Positions 1 to 9,872 of a DNA stretch of 64,000 nucleotides are shown here, one piece after another. The stretch is from assembly GCF_000143415.4 (NCBI RefSeq), contig NW_003314357.1, positions 7,018 through 71,017 on the forward strand, read 5' to 3'. The DNA is from Selaginella moellendorffii (taxonomy: Eukaryota > Streptophyta > Lycopodiopsida > Selaginellales > Selaginellaceae). Positions within the stretch are counted from its first letter, which is position 1. Every line of letters starts with the position of its first letter. Below the pieces are notes generated by a model that saw only the letters and a list, made by a program, of their open reading frames with translations, was not told where the DNA came from and searched no databases. Both the position numbers and the translations under genes were made by a program.

Positions 1-231
1 CTAAACCCTAAAGCCTAAACCCTAGAGCCTGAACCCTAAACCCTTAAACCCTAAACCCTAAAACCCTAAACCCTAAACCCTAAACCCTAAACCCTAAACC
101 CTAAACCCTAAACCCTAAACCCTAAACCCTAAACCCTAAACCCTAAAACCCTAAACCCTAAACCCTAAACCCTAAACCCTAAACCCTAAACCCTAAACCC
201 TAAACCCTAAACCCTAAACCCTAAACCCTAA
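1..231. repeat. Telomeric repeat tract, plant-type (CCCTAAA)n
   Basis: The tract is a tandem array of the heptamer CCCTAAA. Units are degenerate over the first 55 bases and nearly perfect from there to 231, with occasional 8-mers carrying an extra A. On the plus strand the C-rich strand runs 5' to 3' inward, which is the orientation expected at a left chromosome end. It abuts the truncated reverse transcriptase directly. It could be a true terminus or an internal block; the sequence cannot separate these because nothing lies to its left. Confidence 0.93.
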
Positions 232-978
232 AACCAGGTCTACGCTTGCCTCTTCCTCTGCTCTCTCGAAGCCGAGTACAAGCATGCCACCAACGACTGG
301 CCCTTCTATCTACGAAGGTACATAGATGACGGAGTGGGCATTTGGACAGGTACACGAGCAGGCCTCGAACGATGGCTCCGAGGATACGGCACGCTGTGTC
401 CTTCGATCAAGATCACCTCGGTGATCTCGCTCGAAGAGTTGGATATCCTCGATATCCACTTCTTCAAAGGCCCTCGCTTTGAAGAGACAGGCTGCCTCGA
501 CTCGTCCACGTTCCAGAAGCCGCTCAACGCCTACCAGTACCTCCCCTGGACGTCGGTTCACCCACGGCACCAAAAAGTGGCATTCATCCGCAGCGAGCTC
601 CGGAGATACCTCCTCCGCGAGAGCACGGCCGATGGATTCCACGCCATGCGCACGCGGTTCTACCACCGCCTCCGTGCCCGAGGATACCCGACCTCCTTCC
701 TCCACCACTGCTTCTCCGGCATCTCCTATGACCAGCGACATCAAGCTCTCCTTGCACGTTCGCGCCGCTCTAGCGACGCCTGTCGACGGGCCCCCCTCGC
801 CTTCAAGCTGCCCTACACACTCCACAGTGCGCAGCTAGGCTTGGGGGACATCCTAAACCCTAAACAGGTGATGGATGAAGCTCCCACAGACACACTCCCT
901 CGAGTGATCACGTGCTGGAGACGCTCCCCGAACCTCGGTTCGTTTCTGGTCAGGGCTAAGCTCCCTCCGCGAGCTTAG
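232..978 (+). CDS. Penelope-like reverse transcriptase, C-terminal fragment
   Basis: The frame is open from the telomeric junction to the stop at 976-978, about 248 residues. It has no start codon of its own, so the N-terminal fingers are lost. The catalytic YIDD box is encoded at 319-330 (context RRYIDDGVGIW). It is followed by the PLE-type thumb: a YLPW..VHP segment, then R..LR.S and a RARGYP motif. Near the end is NLGSFLVRAK, resembling the NL..LVRA block that closes PLE reverse transcriptases. No nuclease domain follows. In life it would copy the element RNA onto a chromosome end. The missing N-terminus makes this copy inactive. Confidence 0.82.
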   Translation, partial: NQVYACLFLCSLEAEYKHATNDWPFYLRRYIDDGVGIWTGTRAGLERWLRGYGTLCPSIKITSVISLEELDILDIHFFKGPRFEETGCLDSSTFQKPLNAYQYLPWTSVHPRHQKVAFIRSELRRYLLRESTADGFHAMRTRFYHRLRARGYPTSFLHHCFSGISYDQRHQALLARSRRSSDACRRAPLAFKLPYTLHSAQLGLGDILNPKQVMDEAPTDTLPRVITCWRRSPNLGSFLVRAKLPPRA

Positions 979-1056
979 CCACGTCTTGTACCGCACTTTG
1001 CAAGACACGGAAGCTTATGTTTGCATCCTTCTCCGCGTACTCGATGACTCCCAGGG

Positions 1057-1480
1057 TCTGGCCGATGGACTTCAGGTATGTCCCAAGTCACTCCAGGCCA
1101 CCCCCCTTCCGAGTCAACGCCCGGTCAACGCGGAGTCAACGGTCAGAACGGAATATTCCCCAATATTCCGACTGTATCCCTGTTGACCGAGTCAAAACGG
1201 CATATACCGTTGGATTCTGCTCTTCCTTCCGATCGTGAATATGTGAGTTTCAACTCTGAACTCCACACACGACTCGTGGAAAAGCATGTTTTCCGTTCAA
1301 ACGGTGCCGTTCCCTCGACATCGGCGACAAATGCCGACAGCCCGCAGGATGGCTCTCCCCCATGTAACCGCTGGACTCCGGGTATGTATGAGTGACCTCA
1401 GGCCCTCCACTATCCCAGTCCACACACGGTCAACGCGGGGTCAACGGTCAACGACCGAATATTCCGAGAATATTCCCTGC
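1057..1480 (+). repeat. Degenerate direct repeat, ~306 bp period, in PLE 3' region
   Basis: Two blocks in the untranslated part of the PLE resemble each other. One spans about 1057-1170 and the other about 1370-1480. Shared stretches include CGGTCAACGCGG.GTCAACGG followed by GAATATTCC, and a GGTATGT segment upstream. They look like an old tandem duplication of 3' sequence. No coding potential is evident between 979 and 1770. Confidence 0.6.
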
Positions 1481-1770
1481 AAAGTGAACCACGTTTTTCG
1501 TCGCTGGGTACGCACAAGTGACACAAGCATTGTGGACGTAATGCATGCATCATATCATGCCACGTTTACAAGTTATCTTGCGTCAAAGGTACGTCACCCG
1601 CCGGACGAACGCTTACTGTCTTCGGCGATCCGCCGAAGTCATTCTCCGCGACTACCACTGCTGTGGAGTCACCAACCCCAGCTGTGCTACGTTCGCATCC
1701 TCGCGAGCCAACGCCGTCATGCACTTCGCATGGCTGCCACTCGGACTCGCGCCACGTGACAGAGCCAGAA

Positions 1771-1778
1771 TATAAGTA
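1771..1778 (+). promoter_or_regulatory. TATA-like box upstream of the hammerhead
   Basis: The sequence TATAAGTA lies 50 bp upstream of the ribozyme inside the PLE 3' region. PLEs carry pseudo-LTRs, so a promoter next to the ribozyme would be consistent with transcription from this repeat. The assignment rests on sequence and position only. Confidence 0.4.
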
Positions 1779-1820
1779 GAGTCGGCGCCGAGCTAGGGTT
1801 AGGGTAGACGTTAGACGACT

Positions 1821-1868
1821 ACACCCGGCTGATGAGTCCCAAAAAGGACGAAACCGGTCTCGGGTTGT
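1821..1868 (+). ncRNA. Type I hammerhead self-cleaving ribozyme of the PLE
   Basis: All conserved core boxes are present. CTGATGA is at 1829-1835. Stem II is GTCC/GGAC (1836-1839 with 1846-1849, loop of C plus five A). GAAA is at 1850-1853, and the cleavage triplet GTC ends at 1859. Helix I pairs 1821-1828 with 1860-1868 (about eight pairs including one G-U and one bulged T). Stem III is just the palindrome ACCGGT (1853-1858), too short to close a hairpin but able to pair between two molecules. Known PLE hammerheads often have such minimal palindromic stem III and act as dimers. Predicted cleavage is after C1859. Confidence 0.88.
1864..1868. repeat. Target site duplication GTTGT (left copy of LARD A)
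   Basis: GTTGT immediately precedes the TGTAAG end of the left LTR. The same five bases follow the right LTR at 9580-9584. The five-base size fits Ty3/gypsy-type integrase. Confidence 0.9.
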
Positions 1869-3653
1869 TGTAAGCGACTAATTTTTCCATTCTACTTTAG
1901 TCACTTAACCACACCTCCGACCGCTTGGAGGAGTCTCATTCACAACCTCCATAAGTCCCATTCAGGACTTGGGGCTTGCTAGCCCCGAGAATGGCATCCA
2001 TGCCACTCAACCTTTGCACTTGGTCCAAATGCTCCACGTGTCAGATCCCATGACCGACACTCAAAGGTACCACTGACATAGCAGCCCGTTACGCTAAGGC
2101 TATGCCCAATCACCTTTGCCACACTGGTAGTCCAATACCACTTGCATCACAGTCTTGGCTCCCCAAGACTAGGCAAACCATCCGTGAGTGGTCATCTCAG
2201 ATCCACTCCTTAGCATCCTTAGGATGCCCACCGACAAGGGGAATAGCCTTCCCCAATATCCCTCTGTCAGTCCCCACTAAGTCCCTTTCTGCCCCTGGCC
2301 GTGTTTGCCAACACTGCCACTGGACCGAGACCCACAGGCCCGACCGCTAAGTCCCACGGTCCTCTGGGACTTCCTCACCACACGACTGTGTCCTTGGTCA
2401 CTACCCTAGAGGACTTCTCCTCTTCCTTTCCACAGTCTGGGCCTTTGGGACAACATTTCGGAACACCGTGGCCTTACGCGAGCCACCTGGGTACTCTCCT
2501 CGCCTTCTGCCCTTGGGTGCTCTAGCCATGGGCTTAGAGCGGGTTCCGTTGAGCCACACCAGGTATCCAAGTAGGTAGTGCCACCCACACTTGGACTGGG
2601 AGCATCGGCCAGTCGATCTCCCGGGGGAACTAGAGCCGGCTCTTGAACACTTCACCAAGCTACCCCGCTTGTCGGTCTGTGTTCACTCTAGTCTTGGACT
2701 TCCCAGTGGGCAGCTCATCACCCAACACTGGGTCCGGCCTTCCTGGGCCAAACTGGCCTTTCCTGGCCAAACTGGCTCCACTGCAGTCCTCCCCCTACTA
2801 TACTTTTGGGGCTCACCAAACCCCCCAGGGTCTGGGAGACGAACGCTTTGGGCTTTCACCCTCTCAGGCTCCGGACTCGGACTCGAACTCAGACTCGGAC
2901 TCGGACTCGGACTCGGACTCGGATTCGGACTCGGACTCGGGCTCGGGCTCGGTCTCGGCCTCGGCCTCGGTCTCGGTCCCGATCTCGGTCTCGGTCTCGG
3001 TCTCAGTCCCGGTCCCGGTCTCGGTCTCGACTTCGGACTCCATCTCGGACTCCATCTCGGACTCCATCTCGGATCCATCTCGGGTCCATCTCGGACTCCA
3101 TCTCGGGTCCATCTCGGACTCCATCTCGGACTCCATCTCGGACTCCATCTCGGGTCCATCTCGGACTCCATCTCGGACTCCATCTCGGACTCCATCTCGG
3201 GTCCATCTCGGACTCCATCTCGGACTCCATTTCGGGTCCATCTCGGGTCCACCTCGGACTCCATCTCGGACTCCATCTCGGGTCCATCTCGGACTCCATC
3301 TCGAGTCCATCTCGGACTCCACTTCGGACTCCAACTCGAGTCCATCTCGGACTCCACTTCGGACTCCAACTCGAGTCCATCTCGGACTCCACTTCGGACT
3401 CCAACTCGAGTCCATCTCGGACACTCCCACGTGTCATGTGTTGGTCCTTTTGGGTCCCTTTTTGGAGCCTTGCCTTTTGCTCGCTTCGTGCTCGTTCCTC
3501 GAGCACTTCGTTGGGAGTTCCATTCCCGCTCTTGACTTTTCAAGTCGGAGCTTTTGGTCCAAACGTGTTACGCTCTTTTGGCTCTCGCTTCGGCCACTAC
3601 CATGTGGCGCCCTTCCGGCTCCACTTTGGGGCCTAGGGATTTTGTGTCTCACA
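1869..3653 (-). repeat. LARD A 3' LTR (left copy), 1785 bp
   Basis: On the minus strand the LTR runs TGTGAGACAC to CGCTTACA. It carries the minisatellite at 2872-3421 and a conserved GTATAGTAG TATA-like motif (complement at about 2798-2808). Outside the minisatellite it reads the same as the copy at 7748-9579. It is 47 bp shorter, because it has one fewer 12-bp unit and one fewer 35-bp unit. Confidence 0.9.
2872..3421. repeat. LTR minisatellite of CTCGGA-based units (copy 1)
   Basis: The array begins with 6-bp units alternating GGACTC and GGTCTC. It passes into 12-bp units of the type CTCGGACTCCAT, and ends in 35-bp units containing ACTTCGGACTCCAACTCGAG. Because the units are multiples or near multiples of three and lack stop triplets, all six frames stay open for hundreds of bases. 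The resulting (SD)n, (GL)n and (RT)n strings are not proteins. Confidence 0.92.
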
Positions 3654-3667
3654 ACTCCACCACCCAT
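3654..3667 (-). other. Polypurine-rich tract next to LARD A 3' LTR
   Basis: Read on the minus strand, the bases just before the 3' LTR are ATGGGTGGTGGAGT, a G-rich purine run in the expected polypurine-tract position. The same run precedes the LTR of LARD B at about 11624-11637. Confidence 0.5.
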
Positions 3668-6600
3668 AGACGAAGTTCGATGTCCTCATCGAACGGTAAA
3701 CCATTTTGTAAAGTAACACCCATATGTGTTACCATTTCCATCCTTGGCACCTAGCCAATATTTGTCAATGGTTTGACATTGAAGGCTCACCATGCCTTTT
3801 GCATATGCCTCCATGGTTTGACACCAAAGGCTCACCATGCCTTGCCTATCCTCTAAGGAGGGTAGTCTCCCCAACTTAGAGACTGATTGGACCACAAGGA
3901 TTGGTTCTCTCCTTTTATTGGTTTAGTTCTCGCTAAACCTCTTAGAGACCCTTCTCTAAGTCAAACCCACTACTCCTTCTCGAGTAGTCTCAATTTCCAT
4001 CGATATAACCTTTGCACTTTGGAACTTTGAATTTTGACTTCTTGGAGTCAATTTCCTAGGTGTCTCCGACACCTTGCCTTGCACCTTTTGTGCAACTCCA
4101 CTTCCCATCCTAGGAAGTTCTCTACTCGAGGGCACCATCATCCTCTCTTCTATTTCGTGCCAAAGTTCCAGTTATCATACTTTGTGCTAGGGCTGTTCAT
4201 GGCCCTATCATTTGGCTACCTTACCGCTCCCTCCCTTGGAGCTTCCACTTTCACCAAATCGGAGAATTTTGGAATCCCTCCTTGGAAACACACTTCCTTT
4301 CCCGCAACTTGTTAGCGTCCAACACATTAGTGTTCCTCGCCTAACTTTGTCACTTGGATTCCTTCCAAGAGATTCCACGGCCCTATCTTGGCCACTCATC
4401 TTTTGCTCCTATCCGTTGATTGTTGCACCAAGCAACATCGAATCTCTACCTCCCTCCTTGAGGTATCGTTTCGGTTCCATAGCAAAGACTCTTCTTTGCC
4501 AAGTCCGGAGGACGTTCACCCCTAGTACGTCTCTTTAGCATCTTCTGCTATGGGCTCTATCCACGGCCCAACTTCGTGACCCTCCCATGGGTCTTTTATA
4601 GAGACTACTTTCCTCGGACTCACTATGCCATCGCACGGACATAGTTTATTTCCCTTAGGTGCTCTTCCCACTTGGTTATCACGACCAAGCCACACCACCT
4701 TAAACAGTTCAATTTCAACATTTTGAACTAGGAACTTCATTCCTTAGCCAACCAAGGACCTTGTCCTTTTCTGGCCATAAGATCACCTAGTGATCTCACC
4801 TTGGCACCTTAACAGAGTTGCCAAGAGGTACTTGGTTTTCTAGACCTCCAAGTTGTTGACTATAACCCCGGGGGCATCCCCCACACTTGGCGGTGCACCC
4901 AAGCTAGCCCTTATGGCCAAGGGTTCATAGCAACTGAGATTAGGTGTCCCCATCTCACTCACCACGACCTTGGTGCCACTTGCACCAAAGTGTTCAAGTT
5001 AGATATGCTGAGCTTTCACACTAAGCAATCTAACCGTGCATCACGACTCCGAGGCATCCCTCGCTTGGCGGTGTGCCCAAACCAGTCTCCCCACTGAGAG
5101 TCCATGACCACCGAAATATGAGTGTCCTCATATTCCAAACCATCACCACGCCCTAGTGATTTGGGACTCGAACCCAAGCACTAGAGGGTCGGGACTCGAA
5201 CCCAACCTCCGTATATGCATCTACGGACGGCATCACACAAGATGCCTGGCGTGACTCCCCACGCCGGTGCACCAACCTATTTTTAAAGCGCGCTACAGAT
5301 CACAGCTTAGGAACCTAGTTCCTCCACACTGCCAAGTCCTCTCACTTGACATGTCTGTGATCATGCATGGACTCCTCCATGCTCAGCCCCATGGCCCACC
5401 CTTTTTGAAGTTATCACCTTCAACTAGGGTCTTTGTTCCCCCGACGTGCCAATCTCACTTGGCAAGTCCTCCGACCATTGTAACATGGTTCCTGCATAAG
5501 CGTGAAAGTCCTTGACCATCGACTTTCATTCAAAGCCCTCTCTTTGAACACTCGGGAACTACTTCCCTAACCTTGATAACCTTGCCTCATGGCAAGCTTC
5601 AAGACCACGCTTCTGCTGCGCCACTCTGATTTCGCGCGTTCCATGAACCATTTACACTTGGCCTTTCTAGGTACTACGCTACCTAGAATCGTCTTTGGGA
5701 ACCTTGAAGGAACTCTGTCCCTCAGCTTGCTAAGGCCTCCCCTTTCGCAAGCTTTATAGTTGCCATATAGTCTAACATGGACAATTCCATATTTTAGACT
5801 CTCTATGGCATCACGGTTGCTAGCAACAACATCCTCGAGCACCCTCTTGATTCTCCACTCCCAGCTGGCATAACCAACCTTGGTTATGCCCTTTGATTCC
5901 TATGGTTCGGTTCTATCCCCTTACTTCTTGCTTTTTGGCTTCACACCTTTCCTTTGGTCATTCTCCTCCAGACCAGGAGGATAGTTTTGCACTTTCTATC
6001 ATGCCTTAGCAAGTATTCTTAGGGATGAACCTACCCAATAGCCTAGGGAGTGGTTCCTCAATCCGGGTATGCTCACCTTATAATCCAACACACTGGGATT
6101 ACATTGTTGCTTATGGGCCTTTACATGCCCATCACTAGCCTTGCCAAAATTCCATTTTTGGCTTTGTCCAACTCGGGTAGACAGTCCTCTCCTGTCTCCG
6201 CAACCTTGGACATTTGGATAGCACCTTCTATCCATCATTCGCTAGGGACTTAGTCCCTTGGGCTTTATCCATTGCCCTCGCGATATCAAACACCACCTTT
6301 TGGTGTTCTAGAGTGTTCGGGTGTCCCAATGATGGCTTTCTTGACAATGAGTATTTCCTTTTATGACATTGACTTACTATATCGCAACATAAGCAACTTA
6401 TCCCCCGTAAGGGTATATCCGACTTCCCTATACTAGAAGTCTTGGGTAGCTACCTTCTACCCGTTTAATCAGTTATTTTGCACCTCTTGCTTAGTTGCCT
6501 CATGGTTGTCAAGTCCTACAACTCATTGCTTGGTGCTTGCACACCTCCATCATTATCTGGGTCACCGCACTCCAACTGCATGCGCTGCCGCTTAGGCTAT

Positions 6601-7732
6601 GCCATTCCCATTTCCATTGGGATTCCTTTGGCAAGGGGTTCTCATGAACCCACCAACATAGCCTCAAGGTATCACACCTTGGCACATTTGGTGTCTCCAC
6701 ACCATCAGCTCCACGAGCCTACCTCTCTGACACTTCCCCTTCGTGTTTAAGTCTTTGCCAAGACCAACACCGCTCTTTCTCATGCCAACCATCCGTTAGC
6801 ACTACACCATAGAGGTCACACACAACTTTGTGTCAAAGTTGTTTTCTTCTGGGAACACCTTTCCCATAACTTTAGCATGGCACATTCTGCCATTGATGAG
6901 ATACCCTCTGTTCTCATCCTTGGATCCTATGATCCCCCCCCATCCTTTGTGGGGTACAACACACCTCAGTCCAAATGCTTCCATCAGTCCTTTTAGGACC
7001 ATCCGTTGACTCTACTTGAGTCATCCAGCAGTTTTGGACTTGGTCAATCCACAGACCCGTAAGGTCCTACTTGTGAGGCACTAGCTCACTGGAATACACT
7101 TCTTGCATTCTTGTCCTACTCAAAAGCACTATTTTCACAAGTGTTACTCCGACACTTGATTTTGTTCTCTGGGGGCAACCTTTGCCCCTTAGGACTACTT
7201 GTCCATGTGATGAGAATACCAACTCATCCACTTAATACACCCCCAACTCCTTGGGTTGTTCCAGCATTTATTAGAGGTAGCCCCGGCTACCATTTCAAGG
7301 ACTTGAGTCCTCTTCCGTATTTGACCTTCCACGGTCATTACCTTTGGTCTCACATTCATGAGCACCAACCTCAACTATATGAGGATAATCTTGTGACTCC
7401 TTTATTATTTTGGAGTCTCTATCTTTCCCGTGATCCCAACTTTAGTTGTTTACCACAACAACCTTAGCCAATTTGCTGAGACAAATGCTTATCCGGATCA
7501 CATCCTCAACTCAATGAGGAAAACCTTGCACTGTTCCCAAGATCCCAAAGTCGTTCCATTATTGGCCCTTTTCTATCCACCACCTCGTCTACAAGTTCAC
7601 ACATGAACTGTAATGGAGAGCCATGTCTTCCCGACTTGCTACTCCTCAAGGATAGGCCCACTCCTCGGACCTTCCGATGCCAACACTAGTGGTGATATAC
7701 TTGAGCACCAATAAAAGTCGGACTAAGGAACA
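3668..7732 (-). other. LARD A internal region without coding capacity
   Basis: About 4 kb of moderately AT-rich sequence lies between the LTRs. Reading frames are short and scattered on both strands, and none shows a recognisable retroelement domain. Part of it (about 3668-5427) is repeated, inverted, in LARD B, showing that the sequence is conserved between copies without coding. No other gene was found here. Confidence 0.7.
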
Positions 7733-7744
7733 GCTCCGATACCA
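7733..7744 (-). other. LARD A primer-binding site (tRNA-iMet type)
   Basis: The minus strand reads TGGTATCGGAGC three bases inside the 5' LTR. This differs by one base from the plant initiator-Met primer site TGGTATCAGAGC. It fixes the sense of the element as minus. The same 12 bases occur in gypsy C. Confidence 0.8.
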
Positions 7745-7747
7745 AAT

Positions 7748-9579
7748 TGTAAGCGACTAATTTTTCCATTCTACTTTAGTCACTTAACCACACCTCCGAC
7801 CGCTTGGAGGAGTCTCATTCACAACCTCCATAAGTCCCATTCAGGACTTGGGGCTTGCTAGCCCCGAGAATGGCATCCATGCCACTCAACCTTTGCACTT
7901 GGTCCAAATGCTCCACGTGTCAGATCCCATGACCGACACTCAAAGGTACCACTGACATAGCAGCCCGTTACGCTAAGGCTATGCCCAATCACCTTTGCCA
8001 CACTGGTAGTCCAATACCACTTGCATCACAGTCTTGGCTCCCCAAGACTAGGCAAACCATCCGTGAGTGGTCATCTCAGATCCACTCCTTAGCATCCTTA
8101 GGATGCCCACCGACAAGGGGAATAGCCTTCCCCAATATCCCTCTGTCAGTCCCCACTAAGTCCCTTTCTGCCCCTGGCCGTGTTTGCCAACACTGCCACT
8201 GGACCGAGACCCACAGGCCCGACCGCTAAGTCCCACGGTCCTCTGGGACTTCCTCACCACACGACTGTGTCCTTGGTCACTACCCTAGAGGACTTCTCCT
8301 CTTCCTTTCCACAGTCTGGGCCTTTGGGACAACATTTCGGAACACCGTGGCCTTACGCGAGCCACCTGGGTACTCTCCTCGCCTTCTGCCCTTGGGTGCT
8401 CTAGCCATGGGCTTAGAGCGGGTTCCGTTGAGCCACACCAGGTATCCAAGTAGGTAGTGCCACCCACACTTGGACTGGGAGCATCGGCCAGTCGATCTCC
8501 CGGGGGAACTAGAGCCGGCTCTTGAACACTTCACCAAGCTACCCCGCTTGTCGGTCTGTGTTCACTCTAGTCTTGGACTTCCCAGTGGGCAGCTCATCAC
8601 CCAACACTGGGTCCGGCCTTCCTGGGCCAAACTGGCCTTTCCTGGCCAAACTGGCTCCACTGCAGTCCTCCCCCTACTATACTTTTGGGGCTCACCAAAC
8701 CCCCCAGGGTCTGGGAGACGAACGCTTTGGGCTTTCACCCTCTCAGGCTCCGGACTCGGACTCGAACTCAGACTCGGACTCGGACTCGGACTCGGACTCG
8801 GATTCGGACTCGGACTCGGGCTCGGGCTCGGTCTCGGCCTCGGCCTCGGTCTCGGTCCCGATCTCGGTCTCGGTCTCGGTCTCAGTCCCGGTCCCGGTCT
8901 CGGTCTCGACTTCGGACTCCATCTCGGACTCCATCTCGGACTCCATCTCGGACTCCATCTCGGATCCATCTCGGGTCCATCTCGGACTCCATCTCGGGTC
9001 CATCTCGGACTCCATCTCGGACTCCATCTCGGACTCCATCTCGGGTCCATCTCGGACTCCATCTCGGACTCCATCTCGGACTCCATCTCGGGTCCATCTC
9101 GGACTCCATCTCGGACTCCATTTCGGGTCCATCTCGGGTCCACCTCGGACTCCATCTCGGACTCCATCTCGGGTCCATCTCGGACTCCATCTCGAGTCCA
9201 TCTCGGACTCCACTTCGGACTCCAACTCGAGTCCATCTCGGACTCCACTTCGGACTCCAACTCGAGTCCATCTCGGACTCCACTTCGGACTCCAACTCGA
9301 GTCCATCTCGGACTCCACTTCGGACTCCAACTCGAGTCCATCTCGGACACTCCCACGTGTCATGTGTTGGTCCTTTTGGGTCCCTTTTTGGAGCCTTGCC
9401 TTTTGCTCGCTTCGTGCTCGTTCCTCGAGCACTTCGTTGGGAGTTCCATTCCCGCTCTTGACTTTTCAAGTCGGAGCTTTTGGTCCAAACGTGTTACGCT
9501 CTTTTGGCTCTCGCTTCGGCCACTACCATGTGGCGCCCTTCCGGCTCCACTTTGGGGCCTAGGGATTTTGTGTCTCACA
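7748..9579 (-). repeat. LARD A 5' LTR (right copy), 1832 bp
   Basis: This is the second LTR of LARD A, offset 5879 bp from the left copy at its left end. It begins TGTAAGCGAC on the plus strand and ends TCTCACA, followed by the target duplication GTTGT at 9580-9584. Its minisatellite (8751-9347) is longer than the left copy by one 12-bp and one 35-bp unit. Confidence 0.9.
8751..9347. repeat. LTR minisatellite (copy 2)
   Basis: The organisation is the same as at 2872-3421: 6-bp units, then 12-bp units, then four instead of three 35-bp units. The difference from the sister LTR is the only visible divergence between the two. Confidence 0.92.
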
Positions 9580-9744
9580 GTTGTCTCTTGTCTTCTCCCT
9601 CGCTCGCGAATGAATGAAAATTCATTCTCTTGCCTCCTCTACTTGCTCTCGATCACGCCGTTTCGACAACGGCACATGGAGAATGTGGATTGCGCAAAGT
9701 GGTGCCGCGATCTCGCCGGATTGCAACACCGCGGGGTGTCTTTG
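9580..9744 (+). mobile_element. Penelope-like element, 3' terminal part (part 2)
   Basis: This is the continuation of the PLE after the target duplication GTTGT. It is non-coding, GC-moderate, and contains an inverted pair GAATGA/TCATTC near 9610-9630. It runs straight into CCCTAAA-like units at 9745. Removing LARD A and one GTTGT restores a continuous element from the hammerhead to this end. Confidence 0.72.
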
Positions 9745-9872
9745 ACCCTAAACGCCTAAACGCGCCTAAACCCTAAACCCTAAACCCTAAACCCTAAACC
9801 CTAAACCCTAAACCCTAAACCCTAACCCCTAAACCCTAAACCCTAAACCCTAAACCCTAAACCCTAAACCTA
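9745..9872. repeat. Interstitial telomeric repeat block
   Basis: The block opens with imperfect units (CCTAAACG, CCTAAACGCG) and becomes near-perfect CCCTAAA from about 9764 to 9872. It has the same strand orientation as the tract at position 1. It separates the PLE 3' end from the broken end of LARD B. It is best read as a former telomere: first added to a break in LARD B, then used as the attachment site of the PLE. Confidence 0.9.

Larger units (their letters stand above)
232..1868 (+). mobile_element. 5'-truncated Penelope-like retroelement (part 1)
   Basis: This is the left part of a Penelope-like element (PLE) split by LARD A; the right part is 9580-9744. It contains the C-terminal reverse transcriptase (232-978), a repeated 3' untranslated segment, a TATA-like box and a hammerhead ribozyme. 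No GIY-YIG endonuclease follows the RT; the reading frame stops at 978. The element is bounded on both sides by CCCTAAA repeats. This is the known arrangement of endonuclease-deficient PLEs, which are thought to prime on exposed telomeric 3' ends. Sense is plus, with the truncated 5' end facing the telomere and the 3' end facing inward. Confidence 0.82.
1869..9579 (-). mobile_element. LARD A: large non-autonomous LTR retrotransposon, intact
   Basis: This 7.7-kb element has two direct LTRs (1869-3653 and 7748-9579) beginning TG and ending CA, and a perfect 5-bp duplication outside. A primer-binding site on the minus strand next to the right LTR shows that sense is minus. The 4.1-kb interior has no reading frame longer than about 120 codons and no gag, protease, RT or integrase motif, so it is a large retrotransposon derivative needing enzymes in trans. 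The two LTRs appear identical except for repeat copy number, which implies a recent insertion. Confidence 0.88.

Noticed and set aside
1821-1868. Hammerhead as part of a plant retrozyme
   Set aside because: Retrozyme hammerheads are type III within short LTRs with primer and polypurine sites; this one is type I with palindromic stem III and follows a PLE RT.
2872-3421. Regular repeat array that could suggest CRISPR
   Set aside because: Units are contiguous with no unique spacers, lie inside a retrotransposon LTR, and the genome is eukaryotic.
2591-3716. Long overlapping frames on both strands (up to 429 codons at 8470-9759) rich in SD, GL, RT or ES dipeptides
   Set aside because: They are produced by the 6-, 12- and 35-bp LTR minisatellite, are open in all six frames, and lack any domain.
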